Source of the DNA: DASRHT01 sp035293765
GTDB taxonomy: Bacteria > Chloroflexota > Ktedonobacteria > Ktedonobacterales > Ktedonobacteraceae
Reading direction: 5' to 3'
Length of the DNA stretch: 64,000 bases
NCBI GenBank assembly: GCA_035293765.1
Contig: DATGMF010000065.1
Span: 62,001 to 126,000, forward strand
The notes below the pieces were generated by a model that did not search any database, was not told the DNA's origin, and was given only the letters and a program-made list of their open reading frames with translations. Below, one piece after another: positions 7,195 through 14,633 of this stretch (the stretch's first letter is position 1; every line of letters starts with the position of its first letter). Position numbers and translations under genes: made by a program.

Positions 7195-8331
7195 TTACTG
7201 GAATACGTCTTTGGTCTTCTCAAACAGGTCGCGGAAAATGTTTTTACCGTTCTGCTCGTTCTGCTCTTTCTCAATACGAGAAAACTCTTCGAGCAGGTGC
7301 TTCTGCTCTGCCGTCAGGTTGGTTGGCGTCACCACTTTCACGATGACGTGCTGATCGCCCCGCGCGCTGCTATGGACGACGGGCACCCCCAGACCTTTCA
7401 GCCGGAAGGAACGGTTACTCTGCGTACCGGCGGGGATCTTCAGCAGGGTCGTCTTGCCATCGACGGTGGGAACCTCGACCTCATCGCCGAGCGCGGCCTG
7501 CGTAAAGCTGATGGGTAGATCGAACACAATATCATTGCCCTGGCGCTTGAAGAACGGGTGTGGCTTGACGGTGAGGATCACATACAGGTTGCCCGGGGTG
7601 CCACCACGCGAACTGACCTCGCCCTCGCCGGTTACGCGCACATTGATACCGTCATCGACGCCGGCAGGAATATTCACCACCACGCGGCGATTGTTGCGCA
7701 CTCGGCCCTGACCGCGGCACTTCTCGCAGGGGGTCGTGATGACGCGACCCTCGCCCCGGCAGCGTTCGCACATCGTCACATTGACAAACTGACCAAAAAT
7801 CGATTGCTGGACGCGGCGAATCTCGCCCGAGCCCTGGCAGGCGGAGCAGCGTGTCGTTGATGTGCCGGGTTGCGCACCGCTGCCACGACAATTCTGACAG
7901 GTCTCCCAGCGTGGTAGCTCTATTTCCTTCTGGCAGCCAAAAACGGCTTCCTCAAAGGTGATGGTCAGGTCGTAGCGCAGGTCCGCGCCGCGTTGCGGAC
8001 CCGAACGACGCTGAGCGCCTGTAGCGCCCGCGAAGAAGGTTTCAAACAGGTCGTTGATGCTGCTAAACCCACCAAAGTCGCCAAAACCTGCACCCACCCC
8101 GTTACCAAGTCCGGCATGCCCGTAGCGATCATAGGCGGCACGCTTCTGCGGATCACTCAGCACCTCATAGGCTTCATTGATTTCAATAAAGCGGGCTTCC
8201 GCTCCCTGCTCTTTGTTCGTATCCGGGTGATACTGCTTGGCAAGGCGACGAAAAGACTTTTTTACCTCGTCGTCCGTTGCGGTGCGAGCTATCCCCAACA
8301 CCTCATAATAATCTCGTTTATTTGCCGCCAT
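7195..8331 (-). CDS. dnaJ: Chaperone protein DnaJ (type I Hsp40)
   Basis: A 378-residue full-length DnaJ: J domain at 1-70 with the HPD motif (YHPDTNK), a Gly/Phe-rich linker, four CxxCxGxG zinc-binding repeats (CQNCRGSG, CSACQGSG, CERCRGEG, CEKCRGQG), then the substrate-binding beta domains. It stimulates DnaK ATP hydrolysis and delivers unfolded clients. It is co-directional with dnaK 293 bases upstream; that gap carries a repeat element (8465-8572), so a separate promoter is possible. The ATG at 8331 follows a short purine run. Confidence 0.97.
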   Translation of the reverse strand: MAANKRDYYEVLGIARTATDDEVKKSFRRLAKQYHPDTNKEQGAEARFIEINEAYEVLSDPQKRAAYDRYGHAGLGNGVGAGFGDFGGFSSINDLFETFFAGATGAQRRSGPQRGADLRYDLTITFEEAVFGCQKEIELPRWETCQNCRGSGAQPGTSTTRCSACQGSGEIRRVQQSIFGQFVNVTMCERCRGEGRVITTPCEKCRGQGRVRNNRRVVVNIPAGVDDGINVRVTGEGEVSSRGGTPGNLYVILTVKPHPFFKRQGNDIVFDLPISFTQAALGDEVEVPTVDGKTTLLKIPAGTQSNRSFRLKGLGVPVVHSSARGDQHVIVKVVTPTNLTAEQKHLLEEFSRIEKEQNEQNGKNIFRDLFEKTKDVFQ

Positions 8332-8464
8332 CTACTGGTCCTTTATCATTAAGAAACAGGACGCGATTTTATCCGCGCAACTGGATTTAACACTTATTAC
8401 TTTGCTCAATGACGCAATTGGTAGCATTATACCAGATTACATCATAGCGTAAAATAAAAACAAC

Positions 8465-8572
8465 TACTTTGAACTGTTCCGCGTTCCGACGCCGCTCTCG
8501 CGTCGTAGCTCCCCGATTCATCGTGGGAGGGCGGGGGCAAGCCCAGCCCCTACTGAACGCGGAATCGAAGTA
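8465..8572. repeat. Short element with TACTTTGA-type inverted ends, copy 1
   Basis: The left end TACTTTGAACTGTTCCGCG and the right end GAACGCGGAATCGAAGTA are imperfect inverted copies. The right half, GGGGCAAGCCCAGCCCCTAC followed by the end sequence, is repeated almost exactly at 59862-59900. There is no reading frame inside. It lies in the dnaK-dnaJ gap, so it is probably a small non-autonomous mobile element or dispersed palindromic repeat. Confidence 0.6.
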
Positions 8573-8624
8573 CGCAAGTATATCTGTCTAAAGAGGCACC
8601 CACGAGGGATGCCTCTTGATCTTG

Positions 8625-10523
8625 CTACATTTCCTTGTATTCGCCCTCGATGGTGTCATCGTGAGCGCCCTTTGGCTCTTCAGTGTGCGGGCCACCATCA
8701 GCCTCTGGCCCTGGTCCCCCGCTCTGACGATAGATCGACTCGCTGATCTTATAGAAGCTCTGCTCCAGAGACTCGCGCGCCTCCTTGATACGGCTGATAT
8801 CGTCGGTCGAAAGGGCCGCACGTACATCGGCGATCTTGGACTCAAGCTCGCTCTTCTGGTCCGCCGCAAGCTTGTCTCCCAGCTCGGTCAGGCTCTTTTC
8901 AGAGCGGTAGGCCGCGCTATCGGCAAGGTTACGCTCCTCGACCTCTTCTTTGCGGCGACGGTCCTCAGCCGCGTGGGACTCGGCGTCGCGCACCATGCGA
9001 TCAATCTGCTCTTTGGAGAGACCGCTGGAGGCCACAATGGTAATTTTCTGCTCGCGACCGGTTCCTTTATCACGCGCCGACACATTTACTATACCATTCG
9101 CGTCAATGTCGAAGGTGACCTCGATCTGTGGGACGCCGCGTGGAGCAGGTGGGATGCCATCCAGGATAAAGCTACCAAGCGAGCGATTATCCTTTGCGAA
9201 CTCGCGCTCACCCTGCAGAATGTTGATCTCAACGCTGGGCTGATTATCGCTGGCGGTAGAGAAGATCTGGCTCTTCTGCGTCGGGATGGTGGTGTTGCGC
9301 TCGATCAGGCGCGTGGAGACGCCGCCGAGGGTCTCGATACCGAGGGAGAGCGGGGTCACGTCGAGCAGCAGCACGTCTTTGACATCGCCGGTCAGAACGC
9401 CTGCCTGGATCGCAGCGCCGACAGCCACCACCTCGTCCGGGTTCACGCCGCGATTGGGTTCACGATCAAAGATGCGCCGCACCATCGTCTGAACGGCGGG
9501 CATGCGGGTCTGACCGCCGACGAGCACCACCTCGTTAATATCACCAGGGCGGATGCTAGAGTCCGAGAGCGCCTTCATCACCGGGCCGCGCGACTTCTCA
9601 ATCAGATCCTCAACCAGTTGCTCCAGCTTCGAGCGCGAGAGCGTCATGGTAAGGTGCTTGGGGCCGCTGGCATCGGCAGTAATAAACGGGAGATTGACCT
9701 CTGTCTGCATTGAGCTGGAGAGCTCTTTCTTGGCCTTCTCCGCCGCTTCTTTCAAACGCTGCAAGGCCATGCGGTCCTGCCTCAGATCGATGCCCTGCTC
9801 CTTGCGGAACTCATCGGCCAGCCAGTTGATGATGCGCTGGTCAAAGTCATCACCGCCCAGATGGGTATCGCCATTGGTACTCTTGACTTCAAAGACACCA
9901 TCGCCCAGTTCAAGGATCGAAATGTCGAAGGTGCCGCCACCCAGGTCGTAAACGGCGATGCGCTCGTCCTTCTTCTTATCAAGGCCATAGGCTAGCGATG
10001 CAGCCGTTGGCTCGTTGATGATACGCAGCACTTCCAGACCGGCGATCTTGCCGGCGTCCTTCGTCGCCTGGCGCTGGGCGTCGTTAAAGTAAGCAGGAAC
10101 GGTAATCACTGCCTGAGTAACCCGCTCTCCCAGATATGCCTCTGCGTCGGATTTCAGCTTTTGCAGGATCATCGCTGAAATCTCAGGTGGGCTATAGGTT
10201 TTGCCCTGCACCTCTACCCAGGCATCGCCGTTGCTGGCGCGCACAACTTTATACGGGACAAGCCGCTTATCGCGGTCCACTTCCGGGTCATCGAATTTAC
10301 GGCCCATAAAGCGTTTGATCGAATAAACGGTGTTCTCAGGATTGGTGATAGCCTGGCGCTTTGCTACTTCACCGACGAGACGCTCACCATTTTTGTTGAT
10401 GGCTACAATCGAGGGCGTGGTACGCGATCCTTCCGCGTTAGGGATAACGACCGGCTCGCCGCCTTCCATCACCGCGACACACGAGTTCGTGGTTCCCAAA
10501 TCGATTCCAATAACCTTTGGCAC
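8625..10523 (-). CDS. dnaK: Chaperone protein DnaK (Hsp70)
   Basis: A 632-residue Hsp70: ATPase domain with IGIDLGTTNSC at the start, AYFNDAQRQATKDAG near residue 145 and AVYDLGGGTFDIS near 190; the DVTPLSLGIETLGG linker region leads to the substrate-binding domain and helical lid. The C-terminal tail is Gly/Pro/Glu-rich and ends GEYKEM rather than the enterobacterial EEVK-type tail. The start is GTG at 10523 with AGGAGG five bases upstream. It forms a heat-shock cluster with hrcA and dnaJ; grpE, usually between hrcA and dnaK, is absent. Confidence 0.98.
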   Translation of the reverse strand: MPKVIGIDLGTTNSCVAVMEGGEPVVIPNAEGSRTTPSIVAINKNGERLVGEVAKRQAITNPENTVYSIKRFMGRKFDDPEVDRDKRLVPYKVVRASNGDAWVEVQGKTYSPPEISAMILQKLKSDAEAYLGERVTQAVITVPAYFNDAQRQATKDAGKIAGLEVLRIINEPTAASLAYGLDKKKDERIAVYDLGGGTFDISILELGDGVFEVKSTNGDTHLGGDDFDQRIINWLADEFRKEQGIDLRQDRMALQRLKEAAEKAKKELSSSMQTEVNLPFITADASGPKHLTMTLSRSKLEQLVEDLIEKSRGPVMKALSDSSIRPGDINEVVLVGGQTRMPAVQTMVRRIFDREPNRGVNPDEVVAVGAAIQAGVLTGDVKDVLLLDVTPLSLGIETLGGVSTRLIERNTTIPTQKSQIFSTASDNQPSVEINILQGEREFAKDNRSLGSFILDGIPPAPRGVPQIEVTFDIDANGIVNVSARDKGTGREQKITIVASSGLSKEQIDRMVRDAESHAAEDRRRKEEVEERNLADSAAYRSEKSLTELGDKLAADQKSELESKIADVRAALSTDDISRIKEARESLEQSFYKISESIYRQSGGPGPEADGGPHTEEPKGAHDDTIEGEYKEM

Positions 10524-10633
10524 GGTTGCCTCCTACTACTAATTACTTTTATGTTATTCGGTTTTTACGGTTTGTTTGTTTTATCTGCTGCAAGTTGTTG
10601 TGAGTTTGACGTCTTCTGGTTTGATGCTATACT

Positions 10634-10690
10634 TATCCTCAAGGGGAGCGGCGGGAGCCTGTGGCTAGCTCGATCCGCTTGAGGAGACTG
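10634..10690 (-). promoter_or_regulatory. Stem-forming element between hrcA and dnaK
   Basis: On the minus strand it starts with CTCCTCAAG and ends with CTTGAGGA, pairing over eight bases, and it matches the paaA leader element at 4329-4386 over nearly its whole length. It lies 18 bases after the hrcA stop. A stem here could define a processing or attenuation point that separates hrcA from dnaK expression; this is inference. Confidence 0.5.
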
Positions 10691-10707
10691 AAGTGAGGAT
10701 ACTGAAA

Positions 10708-11760
10708 CTACTCGTAGCCGTACTCGGCCAGGAGTTCATCCATCATCTTAGCCATATAGCGCACGACGGCAATGGCCCGACCGTACTGCATACGCGTGGG
10801 GCCGACGATGCCAAGTAAGCCCCCCACCTTCCCCTCCTCTCCATAGCGCGATACAACCAGGCTCACATCCTTCATCTCATCCCACTGGTTCTCGCCGCCA
10901 ATGATCACCTGTACGCCCTGCGAGGTACGCAAGTGCGAGGCCAGCGCGGGCAGGAAGCGATTTTGCTCCAGCACCTCTATCACCTTGCGGACACGCTCGC
11001 TGCGCTCTTCTTCCGGTCCCAGGCGGGTATATTCCGGCTGCTCCAGAATATTCATCACCCCTTCATGGTAGAAAACATCGCTTAACATCTCGCCGTGCTG
11101 CTCCAGGATACGCGCAATCGTATGCCCGATCAGCCGCTCCGTTAACGAGAGATTTGCCTGTGCCAGCACATCGCTAATTTCACTTGCACGCTTATCCTGC
11201 AACAGTTGGTTGTACTGAACAGAGAAGGCGCTTAACTCTTCCTGCTGGATCGGCGTCTCTAGCAGCAAACGCTGCTGCTTGACGGTGCCATCGGTCAGGA
11301 CCAGCACCAGATGCGCGGAAAACTCGGTGACGGCCAGCACCTCGAAGTGCTTGAGCCGTCCTTCGATGGAGCGAGGCTGCGTCATGACGGCGGCGCTGTG
11401 CAAGAGACGCGCCATCACCGAGGCAGTCAGGCCCACCCATTGATCCAGGTGATCTTGCACCTGGTAGAACTGATGGCGGATCAGCCGCTGCTCGTCGAGC
11501 GTTAGAGCTGATTCCTGCATCAGATGTTCGACAAAATAGCGATAGCCCAGGTCTGTTGGTACGCGCCCGGCAGAAGTGTGCGGCTGCTGGATCAGGTGTG
11601 CCTCCTCCAGTCCCGCCAGTTCGTGACGCACGGTCGCCGAGCTGAAGCTGAGGCCATATTTGCGCACCAGCGTCTCAGACGCGACCGGAGTGGCGGTATG
11701 GATATATTCTTCGACCAGCGCCCGTAAAATCTGCTCTTTGCGCTGACTTAATGGTGTCAT
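10708..11760 (-). CDS. hrcA: Heat-inducible transcription repressor HrcA
   Basis: A 350-residue HrcA starting MTPLSQRKEQILRALVEEYI, with an N-terminal winged helix (TPVASETLVRKYGLSFSSATVRHELAGLEE), the HTSAGRVPTDLGYRYFV segment and a C-terminal GAF-like region containing VIIGGEN and LLGIVGPTRMQYGRAI. The ATG at 11760 (AAGG four bases upstream) fits the family length; in-frame codons back to 11889 would read through an operator. HrcA binds CIRCE and represses heat-shock genes when GroEL keeps it active. Two CIRCE elements lie upstream, so autoregulation is expected. Confidence 0.97.
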   Translation of the reverse strand: MTPLSQRKEQILRALVEEYIHTATPVASETLVRKYGLSFSSATVRHELAGLEEAHLIQQPHTSAGRVPTDLGYRYFVEHLMQESALTLDEQRLIRHQFYQVQDHLDQWVGLTASVMARLLHSAAVMTQPRSIEGRLKHFEVLAVTEFSAHLVLVLTDGTVKQQRLLLETPIQQEELSAFSVQYNQLLQDKRASEISDVLAQANLSLTERLIGHTIARILEQHGEMLSDVFYHEGVMNILEQPEYTRLGPEEERSERVRKVIEVLEQNRFLPALASHLRTSQGVQVIIGGENQWDEMKDVSLVVSRYGEEGKVGGLLGIVGPTRMQYGRAIAVVRYMAKMMDELLAEYGYE

Positions 11761-11849
11761 AAAACCTTGCGACCCCTTGCGTACCCCTCCCGCCACAGCG
11801 TCGTTGCCGGCTATGGATAGGATGATACAACATTTGTCAACTATGATTG

Positions 11850-11876
11850 CTAGCACTCTCACCGCGAGACTGCAAG
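11850..11876 (-). promoter_or_regulatory. CIRCE element, promoter-proximal copy
   Basis: Nine-base arms with exact 9-base spacing: CTAGCACTC (11850-11858) matches the consensus left arm at 8 of 9 positions, and GACTGCAAG (11868-11876) matches the right arm at 6 of 9. It covers the expected start of hrcA transcription. Confidence 0.75.
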
Positions 11877-11879
11877 TAC

Positions 11880-11909
11880 AGAATAGCACTCTCGAAGGGG
11901 GATTGTCAA
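11880..11909 (-). promoter_or_regulatory. hrcA promoter overlapped by a second CIRCE element
   Basis: On the minus strand TTGACA (11909-11904) and TATTCT (11885-11880) are spaced 18 bases apart, a near-consensus housekeeping promoter. A second CIRCE at 11883-11909 (ATAGCACTC, 9-base spacer, GATTGTCAA; arms 8/9 and 6/9) occupies almost exactly the promoter. HrcA bound here would block polymerase. Confidence 0.75.
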
Positions 11910-12190
11910 GAGTCTATGGCTCTATTGGGATCAATCAAATGCTATCTGCAAAGATGAGGCAATATCAAACAAGAATATTGACATTGTACAAGATATCATA
12001 TATAATTATTTTTACAATATTTAGATGTATAAGGATCATTTAGGGATGGTTCTTTGCTTAAAATGCTTTAATCTTTTAAAGGCTTCATCTAAATATTGTA
12101 GTCTCAGAGGATATAACGAGTATTATGTCTACGCTTCTTTGGAAGCATGTAGTTGTAAGTTAGGTATTTTTAAAGAAAGAGGAAATATTA
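11910..12190. other. AT-rich intergenic region
   Basis: Together with the hrcA promoter this makes a gene-free stretch of about 430 bases between divergent genes. It is much more AT-rich than the flanks. Apart from the Shine-Dalgarno of the next gene, nothing further was recognised. Confidence 0.5.
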
Positions 12191-12736
12191 GTGCATCGTA
12201 TTGCTAAATTGTTTGCAGTGACGGTTTGCTTCATAGCCCTTTTCGCAACCCTACAAGGAACAGTCTTTGCGTCAAGCAGTATTCGTGAACAGAATGCCCA
12301 ACCTCTTGTTACTTGCTCTGGTAATGGATGTAACGGTCTAGATCCTGTAAATACCGGCTGCTCTGCTACAGCATCTACTATACTTACTGCACCAATTAAG
12401 TGGGGAACACAAACGGTTGGTACAGTTAATCTGCGCTTTTCTTCAGCGTGCCAGACCAACTGGGCACAGGTTGTTAGTTCAATTGGACCTGCCCAGTTTA
12501 ATGCAGAAGTTGAACGTGACAATGGCGTTGATGGCCCTCTCCTGGGATATTGTGTTGGGGTCAGCGACTTTTGCGGCCAAAATGGTGTGGTTGGTTCCAC
12601 ATTTGCTTACACAGATATGGTATGGGCTCGCGACGTATCTGCTTTAGCTTTTGGAGAAATGCTTGATCCTAACTCTAGTCAAAGCGGCAGTGCTTGCGTC
12701 AAACAACAGCCTGGTAGTCCTGCTCTCTCCTGCTAG
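12191..12736 (+). CDS. Secreted DUF2690-like protein
   Basis: A 181-residue protein with a signal peptide (MHRIAKLFAVTVCFIALFAT, cleavage near residues 26-28). The body has the DUF2690 pattern: CSGNGCNGLDPVNTGC, then LRFSSACQTNWAQV. That family occurs mostly in Actinobacteria and Chloroflexota and has no firmly known function. The cysteines probably form disulfides. The start is GTG at 12191 with AAAGAAAGAGGAAATATTA upstream. Codon use and surroundings are AT-richer than the adjacent heat-shock genes, suggesting acquisition. It is transcribed alone and ends at a clear terminator. Confidence 0.75.
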   Translation: MHRIAKLFAVTVCFIALFATLQGTVFASSSIREQNAQPLVTCSGNGCNGLDPVNTGCSATASTILTAPIKWGTQTVGTVNLRFSSACQTNWAQVVSSIGPAQFNAEVERDNGVDGPLLGYCVGVSDFCGQNGVVGSTFAYTDMVWARDVSALAFGEMLDPNSSQSGSACVKQQPGSPALSC

Positions 12737-12774
12737 ATCTTTCATCCTCATTTACTGAGACCACATTCCCTAAT

Positions 12775-12813
12775 GGAAAAAGCCTGCATCTAGATTGGAT
12801 ATAGGCTTTTTCC
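12775..12813 (+). terminator. Intrinsic terminator of the DUF2690 gene
   Basis: Perfect 11-base arms GGAAAAAGCCT (12775-12785) and AGGCTTTTTCC (12803-12813), 38 bases after the stop codon. Confidence 0.8.
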
Positions 12814-12947
12814 TCAAATGTCTCTTCCAGACCTCTTTTTATTCTAGTGCGAAAGCGCGTCCTCATTGTGAATAGAACTCAGATAACGAGGGCAGCGAAA
12901 GAAACAGGTATCGTTTTCAGCCGACCCCTAGCCTGAATAAAGTGGTC

Positions 12948-13259
12948 CTATGGTACTGATAGATAGGCTGCTCTAAGAATCCCTATAAGGATCAGCACCA
13001 CTGTTATGATGATTAGCAGGACAATTGCACGAGGCGAGAACGCATCCCGGATCGTTTTTCCTGGCCACCGATACCTCCATCCAAGCGCTATGGCGATGAG
13101 CAGTACCCCCGTTGACACCCACCTGATAAAGCTAAAATATGGATCATCATGATAGCCATTTGGACCAAGCATGAGGGGTGCAATAAGCACATAGGCATTT
13201 GCACCAAACACGAAGAGGGCCATAACCAACACAAAAATGGAGAGCACTCGTCGTTTCAT
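12948..13259 (-). CDS. Small three-helix membrane protein, unknown function
   Basis: 103 residues starting MKRRVLSIFVLVMALFVFGA. Three hydrophobic segments are visible (about 6-30, 45-61 and 78-100), separated by short polar loops including GPNGYHDDPYF. No family was recognised. The ATG at 13259 is used; a TTG one codon earlier also exists and no strong Shine-Dalgarno is seen. It is the last of three small membrane-protein genes downstream of the RHS gene on the same strand, so an accessory or immunity role to the RHS protein is possible but only inferred. Confidence 0.55.
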   Translation of the reverse strand: MKRRVLSIFVLVMALFVFGANAYVLIAPLMLGPNGYHDDPYFSFIRWVSTGVLLIAIALGWRYRWPGKTIRDAFSPRAIVLLIIITVVLILIGILRAAYLSVP

Positions 13260-13355
13260 CAATTATTCAGCCCCTTTTTATTCTGGCTCCCACATTTTCC
13301 TCCGATTTTTGTCAATTGGCTCTGAGTTTAAGCTTGAGGTTGGTGGCACTATCTC

Positions 13356-13868
13356 TTACTCTTGTGGATACATTACCATTGGTTCTTCATCTTGCCATCG
13401 ATGCTGTTGTTCCAGATATTGGTACTGCTGCCCGCTTTCTTGATAAACTTCAGGTTGTGGCGCACTATAGCCCTCCGTGTAGGGCTGATAGATGGGCTGT
13501 TCTGGCTGAACGTAGACCGACTTCGGAGCCTGTGGTGAGGTAAGGAGATAGAGCCAGAGGCAGATCGGACTGAAAAGAAGGGTACACATAAACCAGATCC
13601 ACTGCCGCCGTTTCGCTTGCCTGATCATCGCTCCAATCCAGGCAATGATCTGTAACACGACCGCGACAACTATCAACAACTCCCCAATAGCGGAAGTAAC
13701 CATCACCCAGGTTGGCGGAGGGCTTGGTGGGATATCTGGTGGGAGACAGTTGGGCGAAGAGCAGTAAACTGCTGTTGTTGCTATCGCCACTACGTTGGTT
13801 CCAATACCTATAAAGAATAATTCCAGGCCGATAAGCGTAAGGATTGCAAGCGTCTTTCTGCGCATCAT
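13356..13868 (-). CDS. Membrane protein with Gln/Tyr-rich tail, unknown function
   Basis: About 170 residues starting MMRRKTLAILTLIGLELFFI. Three membrane segments (about 6-31, 56-80 and 90-110) are followed by a C-terminal tail rich in Tyr, Gln, Pro and Glu (PEQPIYQPYTEGYS). A CSSPNCLPP loop follows the first helix. ATG at 13868 fits the AAAGGATGAAC Shine-Dalgarno; an ATG two codons earlier lies too close. No family was recognised. It is the middle gene of three small membrane-protein genes after the RHS gene. Confidence 0.6.
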   Translation of the reverse strand: MMRRKTLAILTLIGLELFFIGIGTNVVAIATTAVYCSSPNCLPPDIPPSPPPTWVMVTSAIGELLIVVAVVLQIIAWIGAMIRQAKRRQWIWFMCTLLFSPICLWLYLLTSPQAPKSVYVQPEQPIYQPYTEGYSAPQPEVYQESGQQYQYLEQQHRWQDEEPMVMYPQE

Positions 13869-13949
13869 GTTCATCCTTTCACTTCTTGCTTCTTCGGCTT
13901 AGCAAAAAGGAGCCAGAGCAGTATAAAATGATTTACTTGCTCATACTGA

Positions 13950-14372
13950 TTACTTTGCACCTCGATGCCGAACCCAACGAAGAAAAGTTATTAATATTGG
14001 CCCAAGGCTAATTATCGTACCCAAAAAAAGCCCTGATTGCATGGCAAAATCCAACGGTTGGCCATTGGTCAAGATAGCCATAATAAAAATAAGAGTCGCT
14101 CCCATAAATAGAGCAAAGCTCATCATCAATAGCTGACGAAATGATCTGGGTTGGAAGGTAAAAGAGAAAGGTGAGTTTGCCTTCCAAATATATCCAGAGA
14201 TAACGATCCAACTGATAAGTATAACGCTATTAAAAGCGAGTTTCCAAAGGCGTAATGACGGAGGGATTCCAAAAGAGGATGGAAATATCCATTGTATGAT
14301 CAGCGCGGTTGTAAGTACCAGAGCGATACCCCATCGAAGGAGCAATCTCCCCAAAAAACGTGATGACGACAT
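13950..14372 (-). CDS. Small four-helix membrane protein, unknown function
   Basis: 140 residues starting MSSSRFLGRLLLRWGIALVL; four hydrophobic segments (about 13-32, 43-62, 79-99 and 108-130) and basic ends. ATG at 14372 has AGAGGAATGAT upstream; a longer in-frame start at 14447 has none. No family was recognised. It is the first gene after the RHS gene on the same strand, 256 bases downstream with two hairpins between, so it need not be in the same transcript. Position and size would suit an immunity protein for a membrane-active RHS tip, but that is inference. Confidence 0.6.
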   Translation of the reverse strand: MSSSRFLGRLLLRWGIALVLTTALIIQWIFPSSFGIPPSLRLWKLAFNSVILISWIVISGYIWKANSPFSFTFQPRSFRQLLMMSFALFMGATLIFIMAILTNGQPLDFAMQSGLFLGTIISLGPILITFLRWVRHRGAK

Positions 14373-14510
14373 ATCATTCCTCTCGAAACATAAGGAAACG
14401 ACAACACGTATCATTCCCAATCCCCCTGCTAATGGTTGCGATAACACAATATCCTTCCCGCAAGGTTCCCACGATATTGAAAACAGGTCCTTTTTGTGCT
14501 ATCAAGGCTA

Positions 14511-14554
14511 TTTCCACTCTCTTCTCTCACTATGATAAGGGAAGAGAGTGGAAA
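14511..14554. terminator. Hairpin with perfect 14-base arms
   Basis: Arms 14511-14524 and 14541-14554 (TTTCCACTCTCTTC and its complement) around a 16-base loop, downstream of the RHS gene. No clear T-run follows on either strand; terminator or dispersed hairpin. Confidence 0.45.
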
Positions 14555-14606
14555 GCTACGAGCTTATCTTTCGCAGCTCTAAAGAGATCAAGGGAAAAAC
14601 GAACAG

Positions 14607-14633
14607 CCTAGTAAAAGCTCAGTTTTTACTAGG
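14607..14633 (-). terminator. Hairpin overlapping the RHS stop codon
   Basis: CCTAGTAAAA (14607-14616) and TTTTACTAGG (14624-14633) pair perfectly. The minus-strand TAG stop of the RHS gene (14631-14629) lies inside the stem, and GTTTTTCC follows on that strand, so this probably terminates RHS transcription. Confidence 0.6.

Noticed and set aside
8616..9713. 365-codon plus-strand open frame inside dnaK
   Set aside because: It lies antisense to a fully conserved DnaK; long antisense frames are common in GC-rich conserved genes, and the translation has no recognisable domain.
12025..12207. 60-codon plus-strand open frame before the DUF2690 gene
   Set aside because: AT-rich, no Shine-Dalgarno, overlaps the start of the DUF2690 gene, no family.
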